Positions 1 to 11,153 of a DNA stretch of 64,000 nt are shown in pieces. The notes under the pieces are model-generated. The model ran no database searches. It was not told the DNA's origin and saw only the letters and a program-made list of their open reading frames with translations. Position numbers and translations under genes: made by a program. Origin of the DNA: Elephas maximus indicus (lineage: Eukaryota; Chordata; Mammalia; Proboscidea; Elephantidae); contig NC_064822.1 of NCBI RefSeq assembly GCF_024166365.1, positions 109,426,823-109,490,822 of the forward strand, read 5' to 3'. Positions within the stretch are counted from its first letter, which is position 1, and each line of letters begins with the position of its first letter.

Positions 1-1111
1 AGTAAGATGTAATCCAACCTTTTCTTAAGACAAGTGTTCTCTGAAGGATTCTGTGCGTGAATTTGAAGGCAAAGGGCAAGATGGATCTGCAGAACTCAGT
101 TCCTACTTTGCCTTTTATCAGAGCCTGTGAAAGGGGAAAAGAAGTGAATTCTTCTGCAAGATGGCTGAGCAGATTGAGCAGAAAAGCTTTAAGATTCACA
201 GTGGGAAGAGGCTGGTTGAAGCCTTATAAGCAGCTCAAATATCCTAGTTTTAGCCAGTTCTCATCCCTTGTCATTCCCACCTGTAATTCTGCCTTGGCAA
301 AAGCCCCACACTGAAGGTTCTCAAAATAGTTTGTAGACTTTAATTAGTTCTGTGGGAAGTAAGGCAAAACTCAGCCTTCATTCTGCCAACAGAAATGATG
401 GTGGTGGGGGTGGAGGGAAGGTAAGGATAAAGTGGACAACTAGAGCAGTTGTGCAACTTACCAAAGGCCATATGGTAAAGGAGGAACTGGGATTAAACCC
501 CCCCCACCAAGTTCTGCATCTTGGTAAAGTTTTCTTAGCCTCCCAGATTCCTAAACAGGTAGTGGGCTCATTCTACTAACCTACTTTGCTAGGGTGTTGT
601 TGACGAATGTTTATAAACCCTATCCTAGATGATAGGTTTGGGAGATTGTTAAGGAAAGCATGTCATTAAGTCCCTGCTCACCCCCTCCTCGACAAATAAC
701 CCTGGAGGGAAGTGGCTGTTAGCCAGAACTGGAGGGACTCTACTTCAATGGGATAGACTGAGATTCAACCACAGGAGGAATTTTCCAACCACAGGAAATC
801 AAGGGTGTGTGTAGGTGGAGGGAGTTAGGTTTTGGAAAGGCCTAAAATAGGTGACACATAGTCAGGTAGTCCAGAAAAGATCACCAAGAGATGACTGAAT
901 CCCAGTAAAATCATTGTGGATGGTAGCTTTCTTAAAAGTCAGGAAATGTTTTTGTAGTGACTTCCCTTTCTCCTTTTGTAAGAGCAGAAAACCACTCTGA
1001 GAAGGTCAATCTAAAGAGAGCTGGGTGTTTGTACGTTAGAGACATGGTCTGAGGCTGAGACTGATCCATGTTTCTCTAAAAGAAATGGTTGAGTTTGATC
1101 TCCGAAATTAG
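1..1111. other. Intergenic flank, no gene recognised
   Basis: No coding region with a recognisable domain, no RNA gene and no repeat that I can name. The short open frames are not conserved-looking and have no splice context. The stretch is A/T-rich single-copy-looking DNA. Confidence 0.6.
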
Positions 1112-1304
1112 AGACCTAGGTTTGAATCCTTCTTTGCCACTTTCATCTATGTGAACTTGAATAAATTACCTAATTTCTCTAAGCCTTAACTTTCATGTCT
1201 CTAAAATGGGCCAAATAATAGTACCTACCTCAAGGGTTTGTTGTGACGATTAAATACAATAATTCAGGTAAAGCCTTAGCACAGTGCCTGGCATATAGTA
1301 AGTG
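1112..1304 (+). repeat. MIR SINE
   Basis: The order of words is that of the ancient mammalian MIR element in sense: a 'tttgaatcc' box-B remnant, 'gaacttgaataaattacctaa', 'aaaatgggccaaataatagtacctacctc', 'gggtttgttgtgacgattaaa' and 'cacagtgcctggcatatagtaag'. It is diverged, as expected for a pre-placental repeat. Edges are approximate. Confidence 0.85.
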
Positions 1305-1689
1305 TTTCTCCACTTTCACTCCATCATCACCTCACTTGTCTCTCTGTATGGATTATCCACTTTGGAGATTATCCACAGTCATTTGTTCTGTCAATTCCTG
1401 ATCTTTTCCCTGGCCCCTTGGCTACATTCTTCCACCCTCAATCAATGAGAAGTCAGGGAACACTAATATCAAATTCTTTTTCATGTCAATTAGAACAAAG
1501 CAGAATTAGGAAGGTCAACCGGCTGCTGTAAAAAATATAACCCAGATTAACCCCACTCTATATATTAGACATGTTCTCAAAAAGGCTGTTAAGTGGCTGT
1601 TTTTAGGTTGAGTAATTTTAGATGACTTTCTTTGCAATTCTGAAGTAATATCCTCATAGAACAAGAATCACAGTTAAGGGAAGAAGAAC

Positions 1690-1890
1690 AAATATTTGAG
1701 TGTGAGACACGTTCCATTTCAGAGTCTCACTGAATCCTCACAATCGCCCAATGAAGAGATACTTATTATTCCCACTTTATAGATTAAATAACTGAAACTC
1801 AGAAAGGTTAAATAATCCACTCAAGGTCGCTCTTCTAGAGATGGTGGAGCCCAAACCTGAATGTAGTTCTGTCTCCCACACCTGTCCTTT
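1690..1890 (-). repeat. MIR-class SINE, reverse orientation
   Basis: Contains the reverse-orientation MIR words 'gaatcctcacaatcgccc', 'ttattattcccactttatag', 'aactgaaactcagaaaggtt' and 'gtggagcccaaacctgaatg'. It is well diverged. The subfamily is not determined. Confidence 0.75.
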
Positions 1891-2124
1891 TTCTACTACA
1901 TCACACTCAAAGGAGTACTCTACTTTTGCCAATGGTCAGCCTATCTGTATTTAAATTTCTCACACAAATTCCGTAAGAACTTGATCAATCCATTTATATG
2001 ACCTTTAACTTAATTTTAAAAATCTTTCTCTTTATTATTTAAAAAAATCATTCATGTTAAAAAATTATCCACATTCCCTTACGTTAGTATGGCGTGTCAA
2101 AAGCTGTTAGCAGGTAATAAAGCA

Positions 2125-2360
2125 CCCAGAGCATATGGCTCCACTCATATGAAACTGTAGGAAATGCAAACTTTTCTATAGTGAGAGAAATGAGATCAGT
2201 GGTTTGCCTGGGTAGGGGTGAGTCCTAGATGGGAAGATGACAAAGGGGCAAGAAGAAACTTCTGGGGGTGATAGATATATTTATCTTGAATGTGATGATG
2301 GCTGTATAGATGAATACTTACATCAAAATTTATGAAATTTAAAAACCCTGACTGTATATT
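2125..2360 (+). repeat. Old L1 (L1M-type) 3' UTR fragment
   Basis: The run 'gatcagtggtttgcctggg', 'tctgggggtgatagatatat', 'tgtgatgatggctgtataga' and 'catcaaaatttatgaaattt' is the typical 3' UTR wording of old mammalian L1M elements in sense. No coding part is present. Edges are approximate. Confidence 0.7.
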
Positions 2361-2451
2361 AATAATCTACAAACTGAAGAAGGAATGTCCATCTTCCCAA
2401 ATATGTGGAAATATATTGCTCACTGAACACCAGAGTGAAGTCACTCTACTT

Positions 2452-2556
2452 GACTACGAGCTTCCCAGGGACAGAAGCTAGGTCTTACTTGTCCTTGAAT
2501 TCTTAGCATTTACCGTAGTACACGGTGTATACATTCTCAATAAATGTTGAATTCAA
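2452..2556 (+). repeat. L2 LINE 3' tail
   Basis: Carries the L2 3' end wording 'gagcttcccagggacagaag', 'ctaggtcttacttgtccttg' and 'ctcaataaatgttgaattca' in sense. It is a short, ancient, non-functional fragment. Confidence 0.75.
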
Positions 2557-2949
2557 CTAGATGTTTCTTGAGGAATGTATCCAGACTCCTTAGAATTCAA
2601 ATGTTTAAGCAGCTTTCTAAATATTCATCAGAATGCCTACCTGGAAGAGCCACATCAAGAAGTTTTTGCAGATGTCTCAGTGGTTCCAATTTTGCACTTA
2701 ACCATAAAAACAGGAAGAAATGACATTGATCTGCTAACTGAAGTTGTTCTGATACCAACCAACTTTGTGAGTCTCAGTGTCTACTTGGAAGAAAGAGGTT
2801 CTAAGAGACCTAATGACTGGTAAGACCACCTATGAGAACAGCAAGAGTTTTAAGCTGAGCAGTTGCAGATTGTAACCATGGGCTTAAAACTGCAATCTCT
2901 TTAATATATACAGATAGGAATGTACATAATACAGCAATTTTTTTACACC
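2557..2949. other. Intergenic, nothing recognised
   Basis: An 82-codon open frame (2575-2823 +) exists, but its product has no recognisable domain and there is no promoter or splice context. I see no repeat that I can name here. Confidence 0.45.
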
Positions 2950-3798
2950 TCGCATCTCCTATTCCTCTTCAACAGGTAAGCTTCCCTCTTACTTCTTCCC
3001 CCAAAATTAAAGCCATCTGATGTTAACTCCTCCGTCTTCCCTCAACTTGGCCTCTAAGCTTTATTGTAACCACCCAGCCTTTCCTCTGAGTCTCTTATTA
3101 ATTAGAGAACCATGGGACCTTACTACTTTTAGATCAACCTCTCCACCTCTCTTCTGACTTCATCTCCTTCCTCTTCCACCCACCATTTAGTCCGTTTGTC
3201 AACTGAATTTTCAATGGGTCCTCGACTTCATGTTCTCATCTTCTCACCCGAAATAAACCTTTCCTTAATTTCTTTCCCCTGAAACTTTTTCAATTCCTTT
3301 CCACTCTTCAACTCATCATTTTCTTTCCTAAGCCAAATTTTCCGCATTCCCTGTCTCAGCTTACAGAGGTACCATCCCCCCATTATCCCAAGCTAGAAAG
3401 GTTGTAATTATTACTCACAATTCCCTCTCTTCCATATCAAATTGATCACCAAAGTGTGTGACCAATTAAATTGCCTTTTAGAAGTATCTCTTGAATATAT
3501 TTTCCCCTCTGTCTCCCCTCTGCCACTGTTTTGGTCCAGACTCTGACCACCATTACCCTGAACTATTGCAACAGCCACCGTACTCTTCTCCCTACCAGGT
3601 GTCTTCCCTTCTGCCGTCCAACTTCCACACCACCGCCACCACCAGAATTATCTTTCTAAAATATGGGTCTCATTAGTTCACTCCCTTCTGTATACTTTGA
3701 CTCTGCATTGCCTGTGGGATAAAAGCCAAGTCCTTGGGTGTAGTACTAACTGCCAATCAATCCCACTCCCCATTATTTGCCATAGGCTGCTGCCACAT
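2950..3798 (+). repeat. L2 LINE, sense, left part
   Basis: Pyrimidine-rich sequence that becomes clearly L2-like towards its right end: 'gactctgcattgcctgtggg', 'ataaaagccaagtccttggg' and 'tcccactccccattatttgc'. An AfroSINE interrupts it and the L2 resumes at 3967. The left edge is uncertain; the part before about 3500 is assigned only by continuity. Confidence 0.6.
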
Positions 3799-3966
3799 TG
3801 GAAACCCCGGTGGTGTAGTGGTTTAGTGCTATAGCTGCTAACCAAGAGGTCAGCAGTTCGAATCCACCAGGCACTCCTTGGAAACTCTATGGGACAGTTC
3901 TACTCTGTCTTATAGGGTCACTATGAGTTGGAAACAACTCGACAGCAGTGGGTTTGTTTTTTTTGG
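3799..3966 (+). mobile_element. AfroSINE (tRNA-derived SINE), sense
   Basis: Full-length-looking copy starting 'ggaaaccccggtggtgtagtg'-like, with an A box ('gtggtgtagtgg') and B box ('ggtcagcagttcgaatcc') of a tRNA-type RNA polymerase III promoter. It continues with 'cactccttggaaactctatg', 'ttctactctgtcttataggg' and a T-rich 3' end ('gggtttgttttttttgg'). It is inserted into an L2. The family is restricted to Afrotheria and abundant in elephants. Confidence 0.92.
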
Positions 3967-4388
3967 TGTTGGCTGCCACATTTAATTTCCTGTTGTCCCA
4001 TGCCCTTTTATGCCACATGCCTCTTCAAATATTGCTTCTTCTGTCTGAAATACCCTTCTTCTTCTCCATCTGGAAAAGTTTTACTTACCCTTCAATACTG
4101 CCTAATAGCACCACTTCTGAGAATTCGACGCTGACTCATTCCTATGGAAGAGTTAGAGGCTCCCTCCTCTATGTGCCTATTAAGTTTTGTTCATATTTCC
4201 ACTTTAGCATTTATAATACTGTTTTAAAGGTTTTTGAAAAATCTCTCTCTCTACCACTGCACTATAGACTAAGCTCCTTAAGGACATAAGTGAAGTGTTA
4301 TTTATATTTGTATCCTCAGCACCCAGAGCAATGCTTGACATGCAGTAGAGGCCCAATAAACATTCATTGAGTGACTGACTGAACCAGC
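3967..4388 (+). repeat. L2 LINE, sense, right part with 3' end
   Basis: Continues the L2 beyond the SINE: 'ctgtctgaaataccc', 'tttacttacccttcaatact', 'ctaagctccttaaggacata' and the terminal 'gcccaataaacattcattga'. The order matches the 3' half of L2. It is ancient and non-coding. Confidence 0.75.
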
Positions 4389-4507
4389 AGCAGTTTTCTG
4401 CTGGATGGTCCACGGCAACTGGTGTGAAGTTAACAATGCTACTTTTTAAAATGTGCTAGAGAAAGTGCATTAAGTGAATATGTATAAACCAAAAAACAAA
4501 ATGAAAC

Positions 4508-4660
4508 AAAAAACCAAACCTGTTGCCATTGAATGGATTCCAACTCATAGAGACCCTGTAGGATAGAGTAGAACTGCCCCATAGGGTTTCCAAGGAGTGG
4601 CTGATGGATTCAAACTGCAGACCTTTTGGTAGTTCTCAACCACTGTGCCACCAGGGCTCC
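4508..4660 (-). mobile_element. AfroSINE, reverse
   Basis: Reverse copy beginning at its poly-A/T side 'aaaaccaaacctgttgccat', then 'agtagaactgccccataggg', 'tttccaaggagtggctgatg' and ending 'cactgtgccaccagggctcc', the complement of the tRNA-like head. Confidence 0.92.
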
Positions 4661-4979
4661 GAATATGCTATAGTTACAGTTTAATATATCCCAAAGGCAG
4701 ATGCAAATGGTTTTGCTTTTTTCCTGTTATTTGGATTAACTGATGTTTTAAATTACCTACTGCTTTGAATGAACTCTTCCTCTGCTTCCTTCCCATAATA
4801 GTGATCTTGTTAAGTGTATAAATCCTGGGATTATTCACATCATATTGTCCCTTGCCATTATAAATAATGGGTGTTAGCTATAATTACTGCCCCATTCTGA
4901 GATAGCAGATTGGAGTCCTCTCTTCTGGCCCATTATGGGTCATACTAACAGAATTTGGTCTGAATTTACTAAAGCTTTC
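4661..4979. other. Intergenic, nothing recognised
   Basis: A/T-rich sequence between a SINE and an L2 tail. No gene, RNA gene or named repeat is visible. Confidence 0.45.
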
Positions 4980-5058
4980 CCTGGTGGAATGGTCTAGAAA
5001 CCTAACAGTAACTGGTACATAGTAGGTGCTTGATACATATTTGTCGAATAAGTGACTG
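4980..5058 (+). repeat. L2 LINE 3' tail fragment
   Basis: The words 'actggtacatagtaggtgct' and 'tgatacatatttgtcgaata' are the diverged terminal L2 motif. Very short. Confidence 0.6.
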
Positions 5059-5082
5059 TATTTTTATTATCTTCAGCTAGTT

Positions 5083-5110
5083 CATATATATATAATTATA
5101 TATATATATA
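5083..5110. repeat. (TA)n microsatellite
   Basis: Alternating TA run with one AATT interruption, directly next to an AfroSINE tail. Confidence 0.85.
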
Positions 5111-5266
5111 CACACCAAACCATTGCCATTGAGTCGATTCTGACTCACAGTGACCCTTTAGGACAGGGCAGAATTGCCCGACAGGTTTCTAAGGAACTGC
5201 TGGTGAACTCGAACTGCCGACCTTTTGGTTAGCAGCCAAATGCCTAGCCACTGTGCCACCAGGGCC

Positions 5267-5268
<2 letters not shown>
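5111..5268 (-). mobile_element. AfroSINE, reverse
   Basis: Reverse copy from 'cacaccaaaccattgccatt' through 'gagtcgattctgactcacag' and 'gaactgccgaccttttggtt' to 'ctgtgccaccagggcccc'. It is flanked by TA and TG microsatellites. Confidence 0.92.

Positions 5269-5315
<47 letters not shown>
5269..5315. repeat. (TG)n microsatellite
   Basis: About 23 uninterrupted TG units, likely polymorphic. They abut the head of the AfroSINE on the left and RTE-like sequence on the right. Confidence 0.95.
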
Positions 5316-5318
<3 letters not shown>

Positions 5319-6003
5319 GATTACACCTCAACATAAAACAAAAATCCTCACAATTGAACCAATAAGCAACATCATGTAATAAACAGAGAAAGACTGAAGT
5401 TGTCAAGGATTTCATTTCATTTGGATCCACAATCGTCACCCACGGAAACAACAGTCAAGAAATCAAGAGATGCATTGCCTCGGGCAAACCTGCTGCTGCA
5501 AAAAAAAAAAAAAAAAAAACCTTTTTAAAGTTTTGAAGAGCAAAGGTGTCACCTTTTAAGACTAAGAAGCGCCTGACCCAAACCATGGTGTTTTCAATCA
5601 TCTCGTATGCCTGTGAAAGCTGGACGATGAATAAGGAAGAATTGACACCTTTGAATTGTGGTGCTGGTGAAGAATATTGAATATACCATGGACTGCCAAA
5701 AGAATGAACAAATCTGTATTGGAAGAAGTACAACCAGAATATTCCTTAGAAGCAAGGATAGTGAGACTACGTCTCACGTACTTTGGACATGTTATCAGGA
5801 GAAGGACATCATGCTTGGTAAAGTAAAGGGTTAGTGAAAAAGAGGAAGACCCTCAATGAGGTGTGTTGACATAGTGGCTGCAACAATGGACTCAAGCATA
5901 ACAACGATTGTGAGAATGGCCAGGACTGGGCAGTGTTTTGTTCTGTTGTACATAGGGTCTCTATGAGTCGGAACCGACTTGATGGCACCTAACAACAACA
6001 ACA
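5316..6003 (+). mobile_element. RTE/BovB-like LINE 3' fragment (elephant RTE1 type)
   Basis: The stretch encodes, with frameshifts and stops, the C-terminal end of an RTE-clade reverse-transcriptase polyprotein. Recognisable words are 'tgcctgtgaaagctggacga', 'ggacatgttatcaggagaag', 'gacatcatgcttggtaaagt', 'aaaaagaggaagaccctcaa' and 'gtggctgcaacaatggactc'. The end 'ctatgagtcggaaccgactt' then 'ggcacctaacaacaacaaca' is the typical RTE tail with a CAA repeat, and its terminal part resembles the AfroSINE 3' end. That suits the idea that the SINE uses RTE machinery (established for similar SINE/RTE pairs, inferred here). An A-run at 5501-5519 lies inside. It is dead: no long frame is open. Confidence 0.88.
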
Positions 6004-6049
6004 ATACATATATACAAGATATAAGAAACAATAAGTAAAACAAATAGCC

Positions 6050-6618
6050 ATGTACTTACCACCTGGGTTAAGAAATAGATTATTATTTATATTGATGAAG
6101 CCTCTCTTTTCTCTCCTGCTAGAGGAAACCTCTATCCAAATTTTGTGCTTATCATTCCTTGCATTTTATATGTTTTTCTACATATAGGTCCTTTAACATT
6201 ATATTGTTTAGTTTTTAATGTTTTTCAACTTTTGTATAATTTCTGTCATAATGTGTGAATTCTTTGATGACTTTATTTTTCCACTCAACATTATGTTTAT
6301 GAGATTGATCCGTATTGCTGCATAAAGCTTTAGTTCATCTTTACTGCTGTGCTTGATTAAAAGAATATACTACAATTTATTTACCCATTCTCTTGTCAGT
6401 GGATAGTCTGGTTGTTTTCAGGTTTTTATTTTTACAAACAATGCTGTTATAAACATTGTTGGAGGTCTGCAGGTATGCATTTGCAAAATCTTCTCTAGGA
6501 CATATATTTAAGAACAGAATTGCTAGGTGATACGGTATGTATATCATCAACTTTAGGAGATAAACTGTTGCCAAAATAATAGTACCAATACACCCTCCCA
6601 CTACCAGCGTAGAAGAGT
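6050..6618 (-). repeat. L1M-type LINE, reverse, first part
   Basis: Reverse old-L1 wording: 'ccactcaacattatgtttat', 'atttatttacccattctctt', 'tacaaacaatgctgttataa', 'agaattgctaggtgatacgg' and 'ccaatacaccctcccactac'. It is interrupted by a younger insertion at 6629 and resumes at 7341. Confidence 0.85.
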
Positions 6619-6628
6619 TCCAATTGCT

Positions 6629-7340
6629 GGTCTAACAAATACTATTAAGAAAATATTCTGCATCCTGCATTGGTGAGTGGCATCTGGGACCTTAAAAGCT
6701 AGAGAGTGGCCATCTAAGATGCACCAATTGGTCCCAACCCACCTGGAGCAAAGGGGAATGAAGAACACCAAAGATACAAGGAAAATATTAGCCCAAGAGA
6801 CAGAAAGGGCCACATAAATCAGAGACTCCATCAGTCTGAGACCAGAAGAACCAGATGGTGCCCAGCTACCACAACAGAGAGTCACTGACTGAGCAGGAGA
6901 AAAGCAGGGAGCAGAATTCAAATTCTAGTAAAAAGACCAGACTTAATGGTCTGACCGAGACTGGAGGGACCCTGGAAGACATGCACCCTGGACTCTCTGT
7001 TAGCCCAAAACTAAAACCATTCCTGAAGTCAACTCTTTAAGACAAAGATTAGTCTGGACTATAAGACATATAATGACACTTGTCAAGAGTGTGCTTCTTA
7101 GCTCAACGAGATACATGAGACTAAATGAACAGCTCCTGTCCGGAGGTGAGATGAGAAGGCAGAAAGGGACAGGAGCTGATTGAATGGACACAGTAAATCT
7201 GGGGTGGAAAGAAGAAGTGTGCAGTCACATTATAGGGAGAGCAACTGGTGTCGCATGACAATGTGTACATAAATTTCTGTATGAGAAACTAACTTGAACT
7301 GTAAACTTGCACTTAAAGCACGTACACACACAAATAAAGC
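6629..7340 (+). mobile_element. Young L1 3' UTR insertion with target-site duplication
   Basis: About 712 bases starting in 'ggtctaacaaatactatt' and ending in an A-rich tail with 'aataaagc'. Many words are shared with the 3' region of the sense L1 at 16830-17520 ('aaaagaccagactta', 'ggtgagtggcatctggg', 'ccttaaaagc'). It is flanked by a 10-base duplication with one mismatch, 'tccaattgct' (6619-6628) and 'tccaatcgct' (7341-7350). Removing it rejoins a continuous older L1M, so this is a 5'-truncated L1 insertion. Confidence 0.85.
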
Positions 7341-7800
7341 TCCAATCGCTCCACATCCTCACCAACGCTTGGTATGGCCATGCTTTTAAAATTTTGTCGG
7401 TCTGTTAGATTATTTTAATTTGCATTTTATTGAGTTTTAGAGAGTTTGAGCATCCTTTCAGGTGTTTATTAGCTATTTGGATTTCCACTTAAGTGAAAGA
7501 CCTGTTCATTCATGTCTTTTATCCACTTTTCTACTAGGTTGTTTGCTTTGTTGGTTTTTATTAATTATTTATATTTCTGCATACAAATTCTTTAGAAGTT
7601 ATTGAATTGCAAATATCTCCTAGTTTGTGTTTTTTCTTGTCACTTTTTAAATGGAGTCCTTTAAAGATAACGCTTTTTTAAATGTAGTCAAATGTATTCA
7701 TATTTTCCTTTATGATTTGTAATTTTCATATCTTGTTTTAAGAAATCTTTCCCTAACCTGAGGTCTTAAAGACATTCTGTGTTTTCTCCTAAAAATTTAA
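7341..7800 (-). repeat. L1M-type LINE, reverse, second part
   Basis: Continuation of the interrupted older L1: 'ccacatcctcaccaacgctt', 'aatttgcattttattgagtt', 'gagcatcctttcaggtgttt', 'tatccacttttctactaggt' and 'aagaaatctttccctaacct'. All are in antisense order. Confidence 0.85.
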
Positions 7801-9978
7801 AGCTGTGCTGGAATTGATATTTGAAAAGGTCTGAGACTTGGAATGGAAAAATCAAGAGAGGTTTTCCTTCTTTACACAGAAGGCAGATGCCAAAGGTAGG
7901 CTATTTACACAGAATTAGAGCTGAACTGCTACAGAAGACAGCTGGTTTAACCTCAGGAGCAGTTTCCTGTCCAGGAGAGTTTTCAAAGATTTGAGTGGCT
8001 TATTGAAACAATTGAATCTATTTAATTTTGTTTGGGAGCAGCGAGTGGGTTCTCAGGGGTTGTTGAACTACAGAGGTTATAATTCAGCTGGGAGGAAAGA
8101 GAGGTGGCAGACAAAACGATTCAGCCCAAGTATGTCACTAACAGGCTGCAAAGTCTGCTACTAAGCTAAATGTGTGCTACTCTATCCAGTTCTCTCTGCC
8201 CTTGCTTCCACACTTACCTCCTATCCTTTACCTGGAACTTTCTAGAAGTGGAAACAGAACAATTTCAACACAAAATGGACAAAACCATAGTGAAAACGAT
8301 CAACAGTAGAGCACTGAGAGTTGTAAAAACTCTGCTTGGGGACCAGCAGAAGTGTGTGCTCACCTTTCCTGGAGCCTTTGAAAATTGGGCTTTGAGTGGA
8401 GGAAGAAGATGACCTCTAGAGCAATTTGGATCTCTGTGGAGGAGTTTTCTTGAGTTACGTGATTGGGCGAGCCACCAAATGCTTCTCGTGCTACTTAATC
8501 CAGGGTGGCTTCCTAAAAAAAAAAAAAAAAATTTTTTTTTTTTTTTAATAAAGAGGAGAAAATTTCAGGAGGGGTGGGGGAGAAGGTTTGGGTAAGAAGA
8601 GGAGACAGAGACCTAATTCAGGAGACAGAAAGCTTATCCTCTAGAGCAGAACAAAAGGAGTGACATGAGGAGAACTGCCTTACAGGAATAGACTGAAGGA
8701 GTGGGAATGAATGACATCCCTGGCTCCTCCAAAGGGACATCGCCATCAATCTTTAGTTTTTCATCCTAGGCAGGTGAAGGGGAGCAAAAGAGGAAGGACA
8801 ATGCAGCATAAATTATTACACAGCCCCTGGCTTTCAGAGTACAGATGGTAAAAGAGATTTATGGAATGAAACTTAGAGCATGGAGTTCTAGAAAATGCTC
8901 CCACCACCTTCAGGCACACTTAAAAAGCACATCTGCACATGTGTGCATACACACACACCACCCTATGTTCATACACATACATGACTCCCATAGAAACAGC
9001 ATGTATGCAATAGTGTGCAACACAATGTCACTACACATTTCAGAAATAACCTTATCCATTCTTCTGTTTCCACACAAGCTCCAATAGGTCCAACCAGCGA
9101 TGTGGATTTTCTTCAGAATGAGATGGTAGGAGAGAGACATTTGTGAAAGTTATGAGGAGTTGTGGAAGGCTGCACTCAAGAGTTTTGATCGAATAATGAT
9201 AAATAATTATTCTTGAGGAAGGATATAAGAAAAGTAGTATTCCATGCAGATTATTCTGTTAACTACCTATAAGAGGGAGCAATGTTTTGGTTGATTCACC
9301 AGAGACAAGGAGACTATGCAGTTGAGCAGATGCAAAAAGTGACTCCTGGAAACTTCCACTAAGGAAAAAAAAAAAAAAGGACTGTAACTGCAAAGACCAG
9401 ACAGAGTGGACCTGAGGGGATTTGTATCTGTCTCCTGTTTCCTTTTCTCCATTTCCAATTTCCTGGGAGTCGAGGTACAGCCAGGAACTGGGGGGAGAGG
9501 GGCCTTTGATCTCATGCCCTTGAGTGCTGTAATGAAGAAGCCTGCCGCCCTGTCTGGGTTTCTCTGGAGTTCACTCAGAGGCTTGCAGACAAGGACTTCT
9601 GAGCCAAACCCATGGCTAAGTCTTGGCTGGTTTGAAGCAGCTTGTCTTAGACAAACTGAGAGAGGCAGAGGGAAAGGAAGACTTGAGCCTGTTGAGAAGG
9701 CAACTCAGCCATCCTTCTGGCAGGAATTGGCTGTTAAACCACCCCAAAGTGAGCGTGACCACTCTTTCCTGAAAAGCTTCCTTTCTTGATTTGATTTCAG
9801 TATTAGTTGTTAAGAAATTATTTTTGATGTTTAACTTCACTCCTTCATGCTTCAGTGGTTACAACATCTAGGATATGCATGGCGAAGACTTTAATCTGTT
9901 TAAAAGTAATTACAGAGTCCTCCTAGAGCCTTGTGAGACTATAATTTCAACTGTATTTGTTTTTATTTGCTATTGATT
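7801..9978. other. Intergenic, no gene recognised
   Basis: No protein domain or RNA gene is visible. It contains an (A)17(T)15 run at 8515-8546 and an A-run at about 9366-9378. The longest open frame (9406-9789 +, 127 codons) has no recognisable domain and no splice or promoter context, so it is not called as a gene. Confidence 0.55.
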
Positions 9979-10135
9979 AAAAAAAAAACCCGTTACCATC
10001 AAGTCGTTTCCAACTCACAGCAACCCTACAGAACAGAGTAGAACTGCCCCACAGGGTTTCCAAGGAGCAGTTGGTGGATTCAAACTTCCGACCTTTTTGT
10101 TAGCAGCTAAACTCTTAACCACTACACCACCAGGG
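9979..10135 (-). mobile_element. AfroSINE, reverse
   Basis: Reverse copy: poly-A, 'cccgttaccatcaagtcg', 'agtagaactgccccacaggg', 'tttccaaggagcagttggtg' and the tRNA-like head complement ending 'accaccaggg'. Confidence 0.92.
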
Positions 10136-10261
10136 TAGAGCTGTATGAAATTGCTGATATGTTTGGTTTTTTGCCCTACAAAAATGACAATTTCATAAGT
10201 TTCAGCTGAATATTAAGAACCTACTATATGCTTAATAAGACTATGAGCAATTTAGAGTAAT

Positions 10262-10495
10262 AGTTAAAAACCAGAGCTAAGCTGCTTCCCTCCCACTCCC
10301 ACCCCAAATCTCAGCTCCACCATTTAATAGCTGTCTAAGTCTAAGGTAAATTACTCCTCTGTGTCTTAGTTTCCTCACCCTTAAAATAGAGATAATAATA
10401 GTACTTACATTACAGGGTTGTTGTGAGGTTGTAAATGAGTTATTGCATGTAAAGCATTTAGAACGGCACCTAGCTCAAAGTAAGCTATTATTATT
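10262..10495 (+). repeat. MIR SINE
   Basis: Sense MIR words: 'ctcagctccaccatttaata', 'gtgtcttagtttcctcaccc', 'ttaaaatagagataataata', 'cagggttgttgtgaggttgt' and 'cacctagctcaaagtaagct'. Confidence 0.88.
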
Positions 10496-10499
10496 TTGT

Positions 10500-10934
10500 G
10501 ACAGTCACTGTTATCTCATTTAATTTTATTATTAAATATTTCAGGCATACAAAAAAGTATAGAAATTAAAAAAAAAAAAGGACATCTATGTGCTCCTCTT
10601 CCACCTTGAGAAATAAAGCATTGCAAATATAATGGAAGCTCCATCGGTACGCTTCCTCTACCCCATTACTATCCCTCTATTCTGAGAGAGAACCTGTTCT
10701 AAATTTGATGTTTATCATTACCAATGAGGTTTTTATACTTTTACTATGTATGTATGTAAATATAAGCTATATACAATATTGTTTTATATGTTTCTTAATT
10801 TTTATGAGTGCTGGCATGCCATAGTTATCCTTCTTCAATTGCTTTTGTTGTGCAGTGTTATGTTTTGGATATTTATCTATGTGCATACATGTACCTCTAT
10901 TTTATTCATTTTAACTGCTATATAGAGTTTTAAG
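10500..10934 (-). repeat. L1M-type LINE, reverse (left of an AfroSINE)
   Basis: A second copy of the antisense L1M 3'-half wording also seen at 6050-6618 ('tttcaggcatacaaaaaagt', 'gaacctgttctaaatttgat', 'gtttatcattaccaatgagg'). It is split by the AfroSINE at 10935 and ends at about 11255. Confidence 0.7.
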
Positions 10935-11153
10935 AGGAGCCCTGGTAACACAGTGGTTAAAGTGCTCAGCTGCAAATGGAAAGGTTGGTGGTTCGAACCC
11001 ACCTGCTGCTCCACGGGAGAAAGATGTGGCAGTCAGCTTCCGTAAAGATTACAGTCTTGGAAACCCTATGGGGTAGTTCTACTCGATCCTGTAGGGTGGC
11101 TATGAGTTGGAATCCACTGGAAGGCAGTGGGTTTGTTTTTGTTTGTTTATTTC
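10935..11153 (+). mobile_element. AfroSINE, long subtype, with perfect target-site duplication
   Basis: Sense copy of about 219 bases with an A box ('ggtaacacagtgg'), a B box ('ggttcgaaccc') and an extra internal segment ('gaaagatgtggcagtcagct', 'tccgtaaagattacagtctt') absent from the shorter copies. It is flanked by a perfect 11-base duplication, 'atatagagttt' at 10920-10930 and 11154-11164, so it is a clean retroposition event. Confidence 0.95.
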
